This document shows positions 33,469 through 41,863 of a DNA stretch of 64,000 nucleotides, one piece after another; the stretch's first letter is position 1; the number at the start of each line of letters is the position of its first letter. The stretch is from assembly GCA_947624295.1 (NCBI GenBank), contig CANQJV010000006.1, forward strand, positions 28,972 to 92,971, given 5' to 3'. The notes beneath the pieces are model-generated. The model had not been told where the DNA came from and made no database searches. It worked only from the letters and a program-made list of their open reading frames with translations. Source of the stretch: an uncultured Ruminococcus sp. (GTDB lineage: Bacteria; Bacillota; Clostridia; Oscillospirales; Ruminococcaceae). A program made the translations under genes and the position numbers.

Positions 33469-33795
33469 TTATTCTTCTGATGATGATTCTGATAATGATT
33501 CCGCCTTGAGTAATGCACTTTCTGCTTCAGCGGCAAGAAGTGCGGTCTGCTGTTCGTAAACCTCAAGAATTTTCTCCTCGAAGATTTTTCTTGATTCAGG
33601 CGAAATCGGGTGAACGATGTCACGGAACACACCATTTTCGTCCTTACGGCTGGGCATTGCGACAAAAAGTCTTTCTTCGCCCTGAACAACTTTGATGTCG
33701 TGGACAGCAAGCATATCGTCGATTGTAACCGAAACGACTGCACGAAGTCTGCCACCTGACATAAGTTTTCTGATTCTTACATCTGTAATTTGCAT
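33469..33795 (-). CDS. spoVG: SpoVG regulator
   Basis: SpoVG is a small, conserved nucleic-acid-binding regulator involved in sporulation, septation and virulence gene control in Firmicutes. The start MQITDVRIRKLMSGGRLRAV and the central FVAMPSRKDENGVFRDIVHP are the family signature. The true start is the ATG at 33793-33795 after AAGGAGG, giving 108 aa; the last 30 residues are an Ala/Glu/Ser-rich tail. It is transcribed away from murC, with a palindrome in its 5' leader. Confidence 0.95.
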   Translation of the reverse strand: MQITDVRIRKLMSGGRLRAVVSVTIDDMLAVHDIKVVQGEERLFVAMPSRKDENGVFRDIVHPISPESRKIFEEKILEVYEQQTALLAAEAESALLKAESLSESSSEE

Positions 33796-33849
33796 TGTTT
33801 TTTCCTCCTTAATAAACAACAAGTGACATATATATACTCCAGAACCTTT

Positions 33850-33870
33850 TTTGTCTGCCATGCAGACAAA
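33850..33870 (-). promoter_or_regulatory. Palindrome in the spoVG leader
   Basis: TTTGTCTGC-CAT-GCAGACAAA is a perfect 9+9 bp inverted repeat starting about 10 nt after the predicted transcription start of spoVG. It may be an operator or a 5' stem-loop that stabilises the mRNA. Confidence 0.5.
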
Positions 33871-33887
33871 TTATATGTCTATCTTAT

Positions 33888-33916
33888 ATTATAACTCATA
33901 AATCAAAAAAAATCAA
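33888..33916 (-). promoter_or_regulatory. Sigma-A type promoter of spoVG
   Basis: Minus strand TTGATT (33911-33916), 17-bp spacer, TATAAT (33888-33893). Confidence 0.6.
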
Positions 33917-33987
33917 TACAAAAAATAAAAATATTTTCTAAGGAGTGAAAAAAAATATAAAATTACGAGTTAAATTTCAATTCGCTA

Positions 33988-34016
33988 TTGAAATTATTGG
34001 TAAAATATAGTATAAT
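33988..34016 (+). promoter_or_regulatory. Sigma-A type promoter of the murC-lexA region
   Basis: TTGAAA (33988-33993), 17-bp spacer, TATAAT (34011-34016), about 65 nt before murC. I see no LexA-type palindrome overlapping it. Confidence 0.7.
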
Positions 34017-34082
34017 AATATAATAGACTAAATATTGTACATAATAATATTATAACATTAAACAAAAAGAAAGGTGATTTAT

Positions 34083-35498
34083 TTGGAAGATATTCTCAAT
34101 GGCAGAAAACATATTCATTTCATAGGAATAGGAGGTTCAGGTATGTACCCTCTTGCGCAGATTCTGCACAGTAAGGGATACTATCTGACAGGTTCAGACA
34201 ACAACGAAACTGAAACTCTCGATGCTGTAAGGAATATGGGGATACCTGTTTTTATTGGTCAAAAGGCTGAAAATATCAAAGGTGCGGATTTAATCGTTCA
34301 TACTGCTGCTATTATGGACGATAACCCTGAACTCATTGCCGCTAAAAAAAGCGGTGTGCCTTATCTGGAGCGTGCTGAACTCCTTGGAGTCATTACAAGT
34401 TGGTACGACAATGCTATATGCGTTTCGGGTACTCACGGCAAAACCTCCACAACTTCAATGATTACGCAGATTATGTATACTGCCGGAATCGATTTATCGG
34501 CGTATATCGGCGGAAAACTCCCGTGTATAAACGGCAGTGGAATTGCAGGCAAAAGCGATATTCTTGTGTGCGAATCATGCGAATTTCAAGACCATTTCCT
34601 GAAACTTTCCCCTGATATTTCTGTTATCCTAAATATCGATGCTGACCACCTTGACTATTTCGGCACTTTGGAGAATATTATAAAATCTTTCCACCAATTC
34701 AGTGAAAATACATCAAAATGCATAATAGTCAACGGTTCAGACGAAAATTCTATGAAATCGCTTGACGGTATTACGGGCAAGGAAATTATCACTTTCGGAA
34801 ATGACAGTTCATGTGACTACTACCCCGAAAATATCCGTCACGAAAACGGTCTGCTAACGACGTACAACGCAATGTATAAAGGCGAAAATCTCGGGCTTAT
34901 AACGCTCCACGTGGCAGGAATCCACAACGTCCTCAATTCTCTTGCGGCTGTTGCAGCTGCACGTTACTGCGGTGTTGACTTCGAGTATATCGCAAAAGGT
35001 CTTGCTGACTTCAGAGGTGCTAAACGCCGTTTCGAGAAATTGGGTGAGGAAAAAGGTATAACTGTTGTTGACGATTACGCACACCATCCTACTGAACTTG
35101 AGGCTACTCTCAACGCCGCTATGGAAATGAATTTCCGCAAAGTATGGGCGATTTTCCAGCCGTTTACTTTCAGCCGTACAATTCTGCTGCTTGATGACTT
35201 CGCAAGAGTACTGCAAATCCCTGACTACACTGTATTAACCGATATTATGGGCAGCCGTGAGAAAAACACATATGGAATTTTCACACGTCATCTTGCGGAA
35301 AAAATCCCGAATTGCATATGGTTTCCGCAAAATGAGGAGGAAGAATGGACTGACGAACGCAAATATTTTAACTTTGAACAAATATGCAATTATGTATGCG
35401 AAAATGCACAAAAAGGCGATTTAATTATAACTCTTGGTTGTGGTGACGCTTACAAAATCGCTAAAATGATACTAAAAAAATTATCTCAGGAGGATTAA
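34083..35498 (+). CDS. murC: UDP-N-acetylmuramate:L-alanine ligase MurC
   Basis: MurC attaches L-alanine to UDP-MurNAc, the first peptide step of wall synthesis. The N-terminus HIHFIGIGGSGMYPLAQIL, the ATP loop VSGTHGKTSTTSMI, NIDADHLDYFG and DDYAHHPTELEATL mark the family. The start is uncertain: a TTG at 34083 lies 4 nt after AGGTGA and gives a normal N-terminus, while a GTG at 34074 overlaps that site. Length is about 471 aa. The gene is separated from the dcw cluster and sits 3 nt before lexA. Confidence 0.95.
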   Translation: MEDILNGRKHIHFIGIGGSGMYPLAQILHSKGYYLTGSDNNETETLDAVRNMGIPVFIGQKAENIKGADLIVHTAAIMDDNPELIAAKKSGVPYLERAELLGVITSWYDNAICVSGTHGKTSTTSMITQIMYTAGIDLSAYIGGKLPCINGSGIAGKSDILVCESCEFQDHFLKLSPDISVILNIDADHLDYFGTLENIIKSFHQFSENTSKCIIVNGSDENSMKSLDGITGKEIITFGNDSSCDYYPENIRHENGLLTTYNAMYKGENLGLITLHVAGIHNVLNSLAAVAAARYCGVDFEYIAKGLADFRGAKRRFEKLGEEKGITVVDDYAHHPTELEATLNAAMEMNFRKVWAIFQPFTFSRTILLLDDFARVLQIPDYTVLTDIMGSREKNTYGIFTRHLAEKIPNCIWFPQNEEEEWTDERKYFNFEQICNYVCENAQKGDLIITLGCGDAYKIAKMILKKLSQED

Positions 35499-35501
35499 AT
35501 T

Positions 35502-36098
35502 ATGACAAGAAGTGAAAAAAAAGAAGAAACTAAAATGGAAGTGTTCAACTTCATAAAAAGCAAACTCAGCACGGGAGTTTCGCCGTCTGTACGGGAAATT
35601 ATGAAAGCTATGGGGTTCAAATCTACTTCGACCGCCTACTACTACATCAATGACCTTGTTTCATCAGGTCTTATCGAAAAAACAAATGCCCTTAACCGTT
35701 CGCTGAGATTACCGAACAGCAATTCTGCTTCTGTACCTGTTCTCGGAACAGTGACCGCCGGTAAACCTATTACGGCTTTCGAGGATATTACGGGATATGT
35801 GAATTTCGAAGCACCTAACTGCGACCCGAATGAACTTTTTGCTCTCAAAATCAAGGGCGAAAGTATGATTAACGCAGGTATTCTTGACGGTGATATTGTA
35901 ATTGTAAAAAAAGATACTTATGCTGAAAACGGTGATATTGTCGTTGCGTTTATCGACAGCGAAGATGCTACTGTAAAACGTTTTTACAAAGAAAACGGCA
36001 AATATCGCTTACAGCCCGAAAATGACAGTATGCCGCCTATTATCCTCGATGAATGCGAAATTCTCGGAAAGGTCATTGGTCTGAAACGCTACTATTGA
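35502..36098 (+). CDS. lexA: SOS repressor LexA
   Basis: LexA represses DNA damage genes and cleaves itself when RecA is activated. The N-terminal winged helix (about 14-70) has SPSVREIMKAMGFKSTSTAY. The cleavage bond lies in VTAGKP (Ala86-Gly87). The catalytic pair is Ser121 in KGESMINAG and Lys159 in DATVKRFY. All functional residues are present and the 198-aa length is typical. The gene directly follows murC, so expression may be coupled to it. Confidence 0.95.
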   Translation: MTRSEKKEETKMEVFNFIKSKLSTGVSPSVREIMKAMGFKSTSTAYYYINDLVSSGLIEKTNALNRSLRLPNSNSASVPVLGTVTAGKPITAFEDITGYVNFEAPNCDPNELFALKIKGESMINAGILDGDIVIVKKDTYAENGDIVVAFIDSEDATVKRFYKENGKYRLQPENDSMPPIILDECEILGKVIGLKRYY

Positions 36099-36148
36099 TT
36101 AAATCATAAAATTAAAATTAAGTTTAAAAGAAAGGAAGATACAAAAAA

Positions 36149-36517
36149 ATGCTTAACGACGTGAAAGTGATTATCTGCGGAAAAGAATACAAGCTGAAAA
36201 CGGCTGAATCACCGAATTATGTTTTCTCTCTTGCACGTTCACTTGAGGGCAAAATCAACGAACTTATGAACTCAGGAAGCGGTACTTCCCCATATACTGC
36301 CGCTATTATGGTTGCACTCAGTCTGCTTGACGACCTCAACAAGTCAAATCAGCGTGTAGAAAATATCCGCACTCAAACAAAAGAATATGTTGACGAGGCA
36401 GGCAAAAACCGTATCGAACGTGATGCGGCTGTAAAAGAAATAGAGGCTCTCAAGGCGAAAATAGTACAGCTTGAAAATATGGTCAAGCTGAAACAGCTCA
36501 AGGACAGTATTGAATGA
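36149..36517 (+). CDS. zapA: Cell division protein ZapA
   Basis: Small Z-ring-associated protein that bundles FtsZ filaments. The N-terminal domain starts NDVKVIICGKEYKLKTAESP, and the C-terminal half is a coiled coil (ERDAAVKEIEALKAKIVQLE). The 122-aa length is typical of Firmicutes ZapA. It is followed by the U32 peptidase gene with an ATGA overlap, a common neighbourhood in clostridia. Confidence 0.9.
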   Translation: MLNDVKVIICGKEYKLKTAESPNYVFSLARSLEGKINELMNSGSGTSPYTAAIMVALSLLDDLNKSNQRVENIRTQTKEYVDEAGKNRIERDAAVKEIEALKAKIVQLENMVKLKQLKDSIE

Positions 36518-38547
36518 AACGCCCTGAAATCCTTGCTCCTGCCGGAAGTATGGAAACTCTTGTCTCCGCACTCCGTACAGGTGCTGATGCTGTATATATC
36601 GGCGGGAAAAAATTCTCTGCAAGAAATAATGCGGTGAATTTTACAGATGACGAATTGGCTTGTGCAGTGGAACTATGTCACAAATACAGTGCAAAACTGT
36701 ACCTTGCGGTGAATACAATTATCTCTGACAACGAAATACAGGATTTCTGCGATTATATCAGATTTACCTCTGAAATCGGTGTTGACGGCTATATAGTGCA
36801 GGATATGGGTGCTTGCGGTATCATCAGGGGAATTGTTCCCGATTCAGTTTTACACGCCTCAACGCAAATGTCAATACATACAGTTGCAGGAGTACGTCTG
36901 CTTGAAAAATCGGGCTTTGAGAGAGTTGTCCCTGCCCGTGAACTTTCAGCGGATACTCTTGCAAAAATATGCCGTGAAAATATAGAAACAGAAGTTTTTG
37001 TTCACGGCGCATTGTGTATGTCAGTATCAGGACAATGCTATATGTCAGCGATTATTGGGTCACGTTCCGCAAATCGTGGCTGTTGTGGACAAGCGTGCCG
37101 TCTGCCTTTTTCCGCAACCGGGAAAAATGACTGCTGTTCGCTTTCGTTAAAAGATTTATCGCTTATGGAATACGCTGAACAGCTCACTAAAATGGGCGTT
37201 GATTCCCTGAAAATAGAGGGCAGAATGAAACGCCCCGAATATGTGGCTTCAGCTGTAAACGAACTCACAAAAGCTCTCAACGGCGGTATACCTGACAAAG
37301 ATACTCTTGCAGGGATCTTCTCACGGAGCGGATTCACGGACGGCTATTTTACCGGGGAACGCTCACATATGTTCGGTATACGGAGCAAGGAAAATGTTAC
37401 ATCAGCTAAAACATTACTCCCTGCAATCCACGAACTCTATCGCAGTGAACGTGCTGTATATGAAGTAGATTTCCACGCTGAAATAAAATCGGGCAAACCT
37501 GTATCAATTACAGCGTACTGCAACGGTATTTCAGCGGAAGTGCGTGGGGATTGCCCTGATATTGCGGTAAATTCCCCGACTGATTTCAATTTGCTTGAAA
37601 AACAACTGTCAAAATCAGGCGATACTGTATTTTTTTATGGTAATCTTACTGCTGATATTGATGACGGACTTTTTGTGCCTGTTAAAAAAATTAACGAGTT
37701 ACGGCGGAATGTCATTGAAAAATTGACTGAACTTATTGTTAAAAAAAATACTCCGAAATACAGAATAACAGACTATATTCCGCAAAAATCAGCTGTAAAC
37801 CGTACAAAATCAGCGGAGAATCTCCCCGTGCGCACATTTTGCAGGACTGTCGGACAAGCTCTGTCGGCTGAAAAATTATCGGAATACGTTGTTATTCCCG
37901 AAAAGCTGATAACAGAAAAATTACTTGACAAAATCCCTGCTGAAAAAATTATAATTTCACCGCCACGATTTATTGTTGACGAGGAAAAAATTACAGCTCG
38001 TCTTTGTGAACTCCGTAAACTTGGGTTAAATCATTTACTTTGTCATACGCTTGATACTGTCGCTATTGGTGAAAATACAGGTTTCAGACTTCACGGGAAT
38101 TTCACTCTGAATGTATTCAACTCGTTCAGTGCGGATTATCTGCGTAATATTGGGCTTGAGGACTGTATTTTCTCGATTGAGGCTACTCTTGCACAATTCA
38201 GACAATTGCGGACTGAACTCCCTGTCGGTGCTGTTGTTTACGGTAAACTTCCGCTGATGCTTACAAGGAATTGCCCTGTTAAAAACGAAATCGGCTGTAA
38301 AAATTGCACGCACTGTATCATTGACCGCACATCAAGGAAATTCCCTGTTGTCTGCTGCGGAGATTATGTTGAAATACTCAACCCTGATATTCTGTATATG
38401 GCTGATAAGTTAAATGAATTTACGAACATTAGTTTTACTGTTGTACTTCTCAGCGACGAAAATGCTGAACAGACAATATCAGCTATATCAGGCGTAAAAC
38501 CTGCCGGAAATATTACAAGAGGACTTTATTGCAGAGGTGTTATATGA
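36514..38547 (+). CDS. Peptidase U32 family protein
   Basis: U32 proteins include collagenase-like proteases and enzymes of rRNA or tRNA hydroxylation (RlhA, TrhP). The start RPEILAPAGSMETLVSALRT and the signature SGQCYMSAIIGSRSANRGCC with the following CRLPF are clear, with Cys residues that in RlhA-like proteins may bind a metal centre. The 677-aa length includes the DUF3656-like C-terminal half with a further Cys cluster (GCKNCTHC). A role in RNA hydroxylation is as likely as proteolysis. It overlaps zapA at its start and dut at its end. Confidence 0.9.
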   Translation: MKRPEILAPAGSMETLVSALRTGADAVYIGGKKFSARNNAVNFTDDELACAVELCHKYSAKLYLAVNTIISDNEIQDFCDYIRFTSEIGVDGYIVQDMGACGIIRGIVPDSVLHASTQMSIHTVAGVRLLEKSGFERVVPARELSADTLAKICRENIETEVFVHGALCMSVSGQCYMSAIIGSRSANRGCCGQACRLPFSATGKNDCCSLSLKDLSLMEYAEQLTKMGVDSLKIEGRMKRPEYVASAVNELTKALNGGIPDKDTLAGIFSRSGFTDGYFTGERSHMFGIRSKENVTSAKTLLPAIHELYRSERAVYEVDFHAEIKSGKPVSITAYCNGISAEVRGDCPDIAVNSPTDFNLLEKQLSKSGDTVFFYGNLTADIDDGLFVPVKKINELRRNVIEKLTELIVKKNTPKYRITDYIPQKSAVNRTKSAENLPVRTFCRTVGQALSAEKLSEYVVIPEKLITEKLLDKIPAEKIIISPPRFIVDEEKITARLCELRKLGLNHLLCHTLDTVAIGENTGFRLHGNFTLNVFNSFSADYLRNIGLEDCIFSIEATLAQFRQLRTELPVGAVVYGKLPLMLTRNCPVKNEIGCKNCTHCIIDRTSRKFPVVCCGDYVEILNPDILYMADKLNEFTNISFTVVLLSDENAEQTISAISGVKPAGNITRGLYCRGVI

Positions 38548-38984
38548 AACTTACTTTCAAAAAAATTGACGAAAAGGCTATAATCCCGTCACGGGCAACC
38601 AAATACAGTGCAGGGCTCGATATATCCGCCTGCCTCGATGAACCCGTGACAATTGAACCAAATCAGATAAAAATGATTCCAACAGGTCTTATGGCGATGC
38701 CCGATTCCAATGACGTTGTATGCCTGATTTACCCTCGTTCGGGACTTGCTTCAAAATTCGGCGTATCTTTAGCGAACTGCGTCGGAGTAGTTGACAGCGA
38801 TTACCGTGGAGCGTGGTTCATACCGCTGATAAACAACGGTCAACAGCCTTTCACGGTAGAACACGGCATGAGAATTGCACAACTTATCCCGACAAAAGTG
38901 CTTTTCCCTGAAATAGAAGTAAGTGATTCGCTGTCCGAAACTGAACGTGGTCAGAATGGTTTTGGTTCGTCGGGACTTAAATAA
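38544..38984 (+). CDS. dut: Deoxyuridine 5'-triphosphate nucleotidohydrolase
   Basis: Hydrolyses dUTP to dUMP, keeping uracil out of DNA and feeding dTMP synthesis. The trimeric dUTPase motifs are in order: KYSAGLDISACLDE (I), PRSGLASKFGVSLANCVGV (II/III start), VDSDYRGAW (III) and ERGQNGFGSSG (V) at the end. ATG 38544 overlaps the U32 stop (ATGA) and follows GAGGTG; a longer frame upstream is unsupported. 146 aa, normal. Confidence 0.95.
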   Translation: MKLTFKKIDEKAIIPSRATKYSAGLDISACLDEPVTIEPNQIKMIPTGLMAMPDSNDVVCLIYPRSGLASKFGVSLANCVGVVDSDYRGAWFIPLINNGQQPFTVEHGMRIAQLIPTKVLFPEIEVSDSLSETERGQNGFGSSGLK

Positions 38985-39002
38985 AATTAAGGAGTTTTTT
39001 CA

Positions 39003-39272
39003 ATGAAATATGCTGTATATATGTCCTTTCTTTCTATATGTGCATTGGTTCTCGGAAGTATGCTCGGCAATAAAGCTGTCGGTACTGAAGGTTTCAGCTG
39101 GCTCGGCTACTCGAAAACATTCGCCTTTGAACCCGGTACTTTCCTTGACCTTGATGTAATTAAACTGACTTTCGGAATAAGCATAACTGTAAATGTTGCA
39201 CAACTTTTGCTTGTAGCAGTTGCAATTATTGTATACTATAAAACCGCACCGAAAATTTTTGCCGCTAAATAA
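39003..39272 (+). CDS. DUF4321 small membrane protein
   Basis: 89 residues with two membrane helices, one at the N-terminus (YAVYMSFLSICALVLGSMLG) and one near the C-terminus. Between them are the family's FEPGTFLDLDVIKLTFGIS and VNVAQLLL segments. Members of DUF4321 often lie next to mreB in clostridia, as here (120 nt upstream), which hints at an envelope growth role; no function is established. ATG follows AAGGAG. Confidence 0.8.
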   Translation: MKYAVYMSFLSICALVLGSMLGNKAVGTEGFSWLGYSKTFAFEPGTFLDLDVIKLTFGISITVNVAQLLLVAVAIIVYYKTAPKIFAAK

Positions 39273-39327
39273 TAAATATGTACATATTTTGTTGCTGATA
39301 CAAGGAAAAATTTTTCTTTGAAAAATA

Positions 39328-39356
39328 TTGTCTATTTGCGGCATTAGTGATATAAT
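39328..39356 (+). promoter_or_regulatory. Sigma-A type promoter of the mreBCD-PBP2 operon
   Basis: TTGTCT (39328-39333), 17-bp spacer, TATAAT (39351-39356), about 37 bp before mreB. Confidence 0.65.
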
Positions 39357-39392
39357 AAATAGTGGATTATAGAAAAACTAAGGAGCTTCAGA

Positions 39393-40409
39393 ATGTTTAC
39401 AAAAGATATTGGTATAGACCTCGGTACTGCAAATACTCTCGTTTATCTCCGTGGCAAAGGTATTATTATACGTGAACCGTCCGTTGTTGCTGTCAATACA
39501 AGAACGGACAAAGCAAGATATGTCGGCATGGAGGCAAAAGAAGTCATCGGCAGAACACCCGGTTCTATTGTCGCTGTACGCCCTCTTAAAGACGGCGTTA
39601 TAGCAAATTTTGAGATTACAATAACCATGCTTCAAGAATTTATAAAAAAGGCTCTGCGGGGTACAATATTAACAAAGGCTAACGTCATCATCTGTATCCC
39701 GTCAGGCGTTACTCCCGTCGAAAGACGTGCCGTGCGTGAGGCTTGTCAGAAAGCCGGTGCTAAAAATGTCCTGATTATCGAGGAACCTATGGCGGCAGCT
39801 ATTGGTGCGGGATTGCCTACAAATGACCCTGCCGGAAGTATGATTATCGATATTGGCGGCGGTACAAGTGAAGTCGCTGTTATCGCACTTGGCGGTATCG
39901 TGTCGTCACGCTCAATAAGATGTGCGGGTGACCAGTTCGATACGGCTATAATCAATTATATTAAGAAAAAATATAATCTTCTTATTGGCGAACGTACTGC
40001 CGAAAATATAAAAATCGAAATCGGTTCAGCTTTCCCCGGCGAAAAAGAAGATAAAATGGAAATCAAAGGCAGGAATCTTGTGAACGGTCTGCCTGAAAAT
40101 GTCGTTGTCACTTCCTCTGAAATACGTGATGCACTTGTTGAACCGCTTTCAAGAGTGATTGACGCTATAAAGGCAACTCTCGAAGATACTCCGCCTGAAC
40201 TTTCCGCTGATATTATTGACCACGGCATAACGCTTTCAGGAGGAGGAGCTTTACTCCGTGGACTTGATAAGCTGATAAGCCGTGAAACAGGTATGCCTGT
40301 ATATATCGCTGAATATCCTCTTGACTGCGTTGCTGAAGGTACAGGGAAAATCCTCGAAAATATCAGCAAATATCAGGACGCTCTCACTGAAAATGTCAAG
40401 TATTATTAA
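39393..40409 (+). CDS. mreB: Rod-shape actin homologue MreB
   Basis: MreB filaments guide lateral wall synthesis. The phosphate loop [53 protein letters not shown] and the late [11 protein letters not shown] are the actin-fold signatures. Length 338 aa is typical. It is the first gene of an mreB-mreC-mreD-PBP2 operon. Its presence means that the organism has an elongation machine, although many Ruminococcus cells appear as cocci. Confidence 0.96.
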   Translation: MFTKDIGIDLGTANTLVYLRGKGIIIREPSVVAVNTRTDKARYVGMEAKEVIGRTPGSIVAVRPLKDGVIANFEITITMLQEFIKKALRGTILTKANVIICIPSGVTPVERRAVREACQKAGAKNVLIIEEPMAAAIGAGLPTNDPAGSMIIDIGGGTSEVAVIALGGIVSSRSIRCAGDQFDTAIINYIKKKYNLLIGERTAENIKIEIGSAFPGEKEDKMEIKGRNLVNGLPENVVVTSSEIRDALVEPLSRVIDAIKATLEDTPPELSADIIDHGITLSGGGALLRGLDKLISRETGMPVYIAEYPLDCVAEGTGKILENISKYQDALTENVKYY

Positions 40410-40420
40410 GGAGGCATTTA

Positions 40421-41296
40421 ATGCGTGAATTTCTGAAAAGTACACGGTTCAAAGTCCTGCTTGCATTTATCGCTTTCCTTGTCGGTATTATGATTTACTC
40501 CGTTACAAAAGGCGGTTATTCCCTTTCAGGAGCATCTTTTATAAATACTGTAACAAAACCTATCAGAACTTTCTCAAACAGTATTTCTACAAAGATTGAG
40601 GATATTGTTGACCGCTATGAAAATTCCGATTTCTATTACAAGCAGAATCAGGATTTACAAAAGAAAATCGGCGAACTCAATAAGCAACTCGCTGACTATG
40701 AGGATTTGAAAACAGAAGTCGAGGAACTCCGTAAACTCGCCGTAATTAAAGAAAAGCACCCCGACAGCGTTTTTTCACAGCCTGCTGAAATACTCGGCTA
40801 CGTCGCAAATGACCCGTTCAAATCATTTACAATAGATATAGGCCATGAGGACGGTATTACTCCTTACTGCCCTGTCGCAACTCCTGAGGGTATCGTCGGC
40901 ATTGTCATAGAAGTTTCACAATATACTTCAACAGTCCGCACTATTCTGTCACCTGATTTGTCCATCGCCTCCGTATGTTCCGCAACAAATGCCGATTTCG
41001 GTATTATTGAGGGCAGTGTTGTTACTGCTGAAAATAATATGACAAAATTAACTCATTTGAATATAAACCACGAAATAAAAAAAGATGACCTTATTATAAC
41101 ATCGGGAAGCAGTGGGCTTTTCCCGAAAGATTACCCCATAGGTACTGTTAAAAGTATCGGAGTTGAATCAAACGGGCTTACTGCTTACGCCGAAATAGAA
41201 CCATGTACGGATATTTCCCGTTTGCGTTCAGTATTCGTTATAACCGATTTTTCAGGAAAAAAGGAGACGGAATATGAGGCTGAAAACACCCCGTGA
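40421..41296 (+). CDS. mreC: Rod-shape protein MreC
   Basis: Bitopic scaffold of the elongasome that activates PBP2. One N-terminal membrane helix (FKVLLAFIAFLVGIMIYSV) is followed by a coiled coil (about 75-110, QDLQKKIGELNKQLADYEDL) and the paired beta-barrel domain with VIVGIV-like motifs and DLIITSGSSGLFPKDYPIG. 291 aa is a normal length. It overlaps mreD by 23 nt. Confidence 0.93.
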   Translation: MREFLKSTRFKVLLAFIAFLVGIMIYSVTKGGYSLSGASFINTVTKPIRTFSNSISTKIEDIVDRYENSDFYYKQNQDLQKKIGELNKQLADYEDLKTEVEELRKLAVIKEKHPDSVFSQPAEILGYVANDPFKSFTIDIGHEDGITPYCPVATPEGIVGIVIEVSQYTSTVRTILSPDLSIASVCSATNADFGIIEGSVVTAENNMTKLTHLNINHEIKKDDLIITSGSSGLFPKDYPIGTVKSIGVESNGLTAYAEIEPCTDISRLRSVFVITDFSGKKETEYEAENTP

Positions 41297-41831
41297 AAAA
41301 CGGATTCTCTATATCAAAACAACTGTTCGCTGGATTTTGTATATTATTATAATTCTGCTGTCTTTTACACTGATGACAACAGGCTCGTGGCTGAAACCTG
41401 TATTTCTCGTACCTGTTGCAATTTGTATCGCTATAAGCAATGATACGATGATTTCAGCTTATACAGGCGCATTCTGCGGATTTATGATTGATATAGCCTG
41501 CGGACGGCTTTTCGGCTATAATGCTGTACTTCTTACCGTTTTTTGTGCATTGGTGTCGCTCCTCTATGAACTCTATCTCCGTAAGAAATTCCTTAACTAT
41601 CTCTGGATAACTGCACTTGTTTCGTTCCTGCAATGCTGGCTTGACTATAAATTCTACTATCAGATGTGGGATTACCCTGATGTAGAACATATATTCTACA
41701 ATATTTCGCTTAAAGTATGGATTTATACCCTTATATCTTCTGTTGTAATCTATATAATTTTTGCAGTTATCCACAAATTCCTTATGCCTAAAGAACATCT
41801 TACTATTGAAGATGTCATAAAAGCTAATTAA
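41274..41831 (+). CDS. mreD: Rod-shape protein MreD
   Basis: Small polytopic membrane protein of the elongasome with five to six predicted helices. The family feature GAFCGFMIDIACGRLFGYNA is visible in the middle. Identification rests on this motif, topology and the place between mreC and PBP2. The start overlaps mreC, suggesting coupling. 185 aa. Confidence 0.88.
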   Translation: MRLKTPREKRILYIKTTVRWILYIIIILLSFTLMTTGSWLKPVFLVPVAICIAISNDTMISAYTGAFCGFMIDIACGRLFGYNAVLLTVFCALVSLLYELYLRKKFLNYLWITALVSFLQCWLDYKFYYQMWDYPDVEHIFYNISLKVWIYTLISSVVIYIIFAVIHKFLMPKEHLTIEDVIKAN

Positions 41832-41863
41832 ATTAACCAACTTGACTGAAAGGAGAGTTTATT

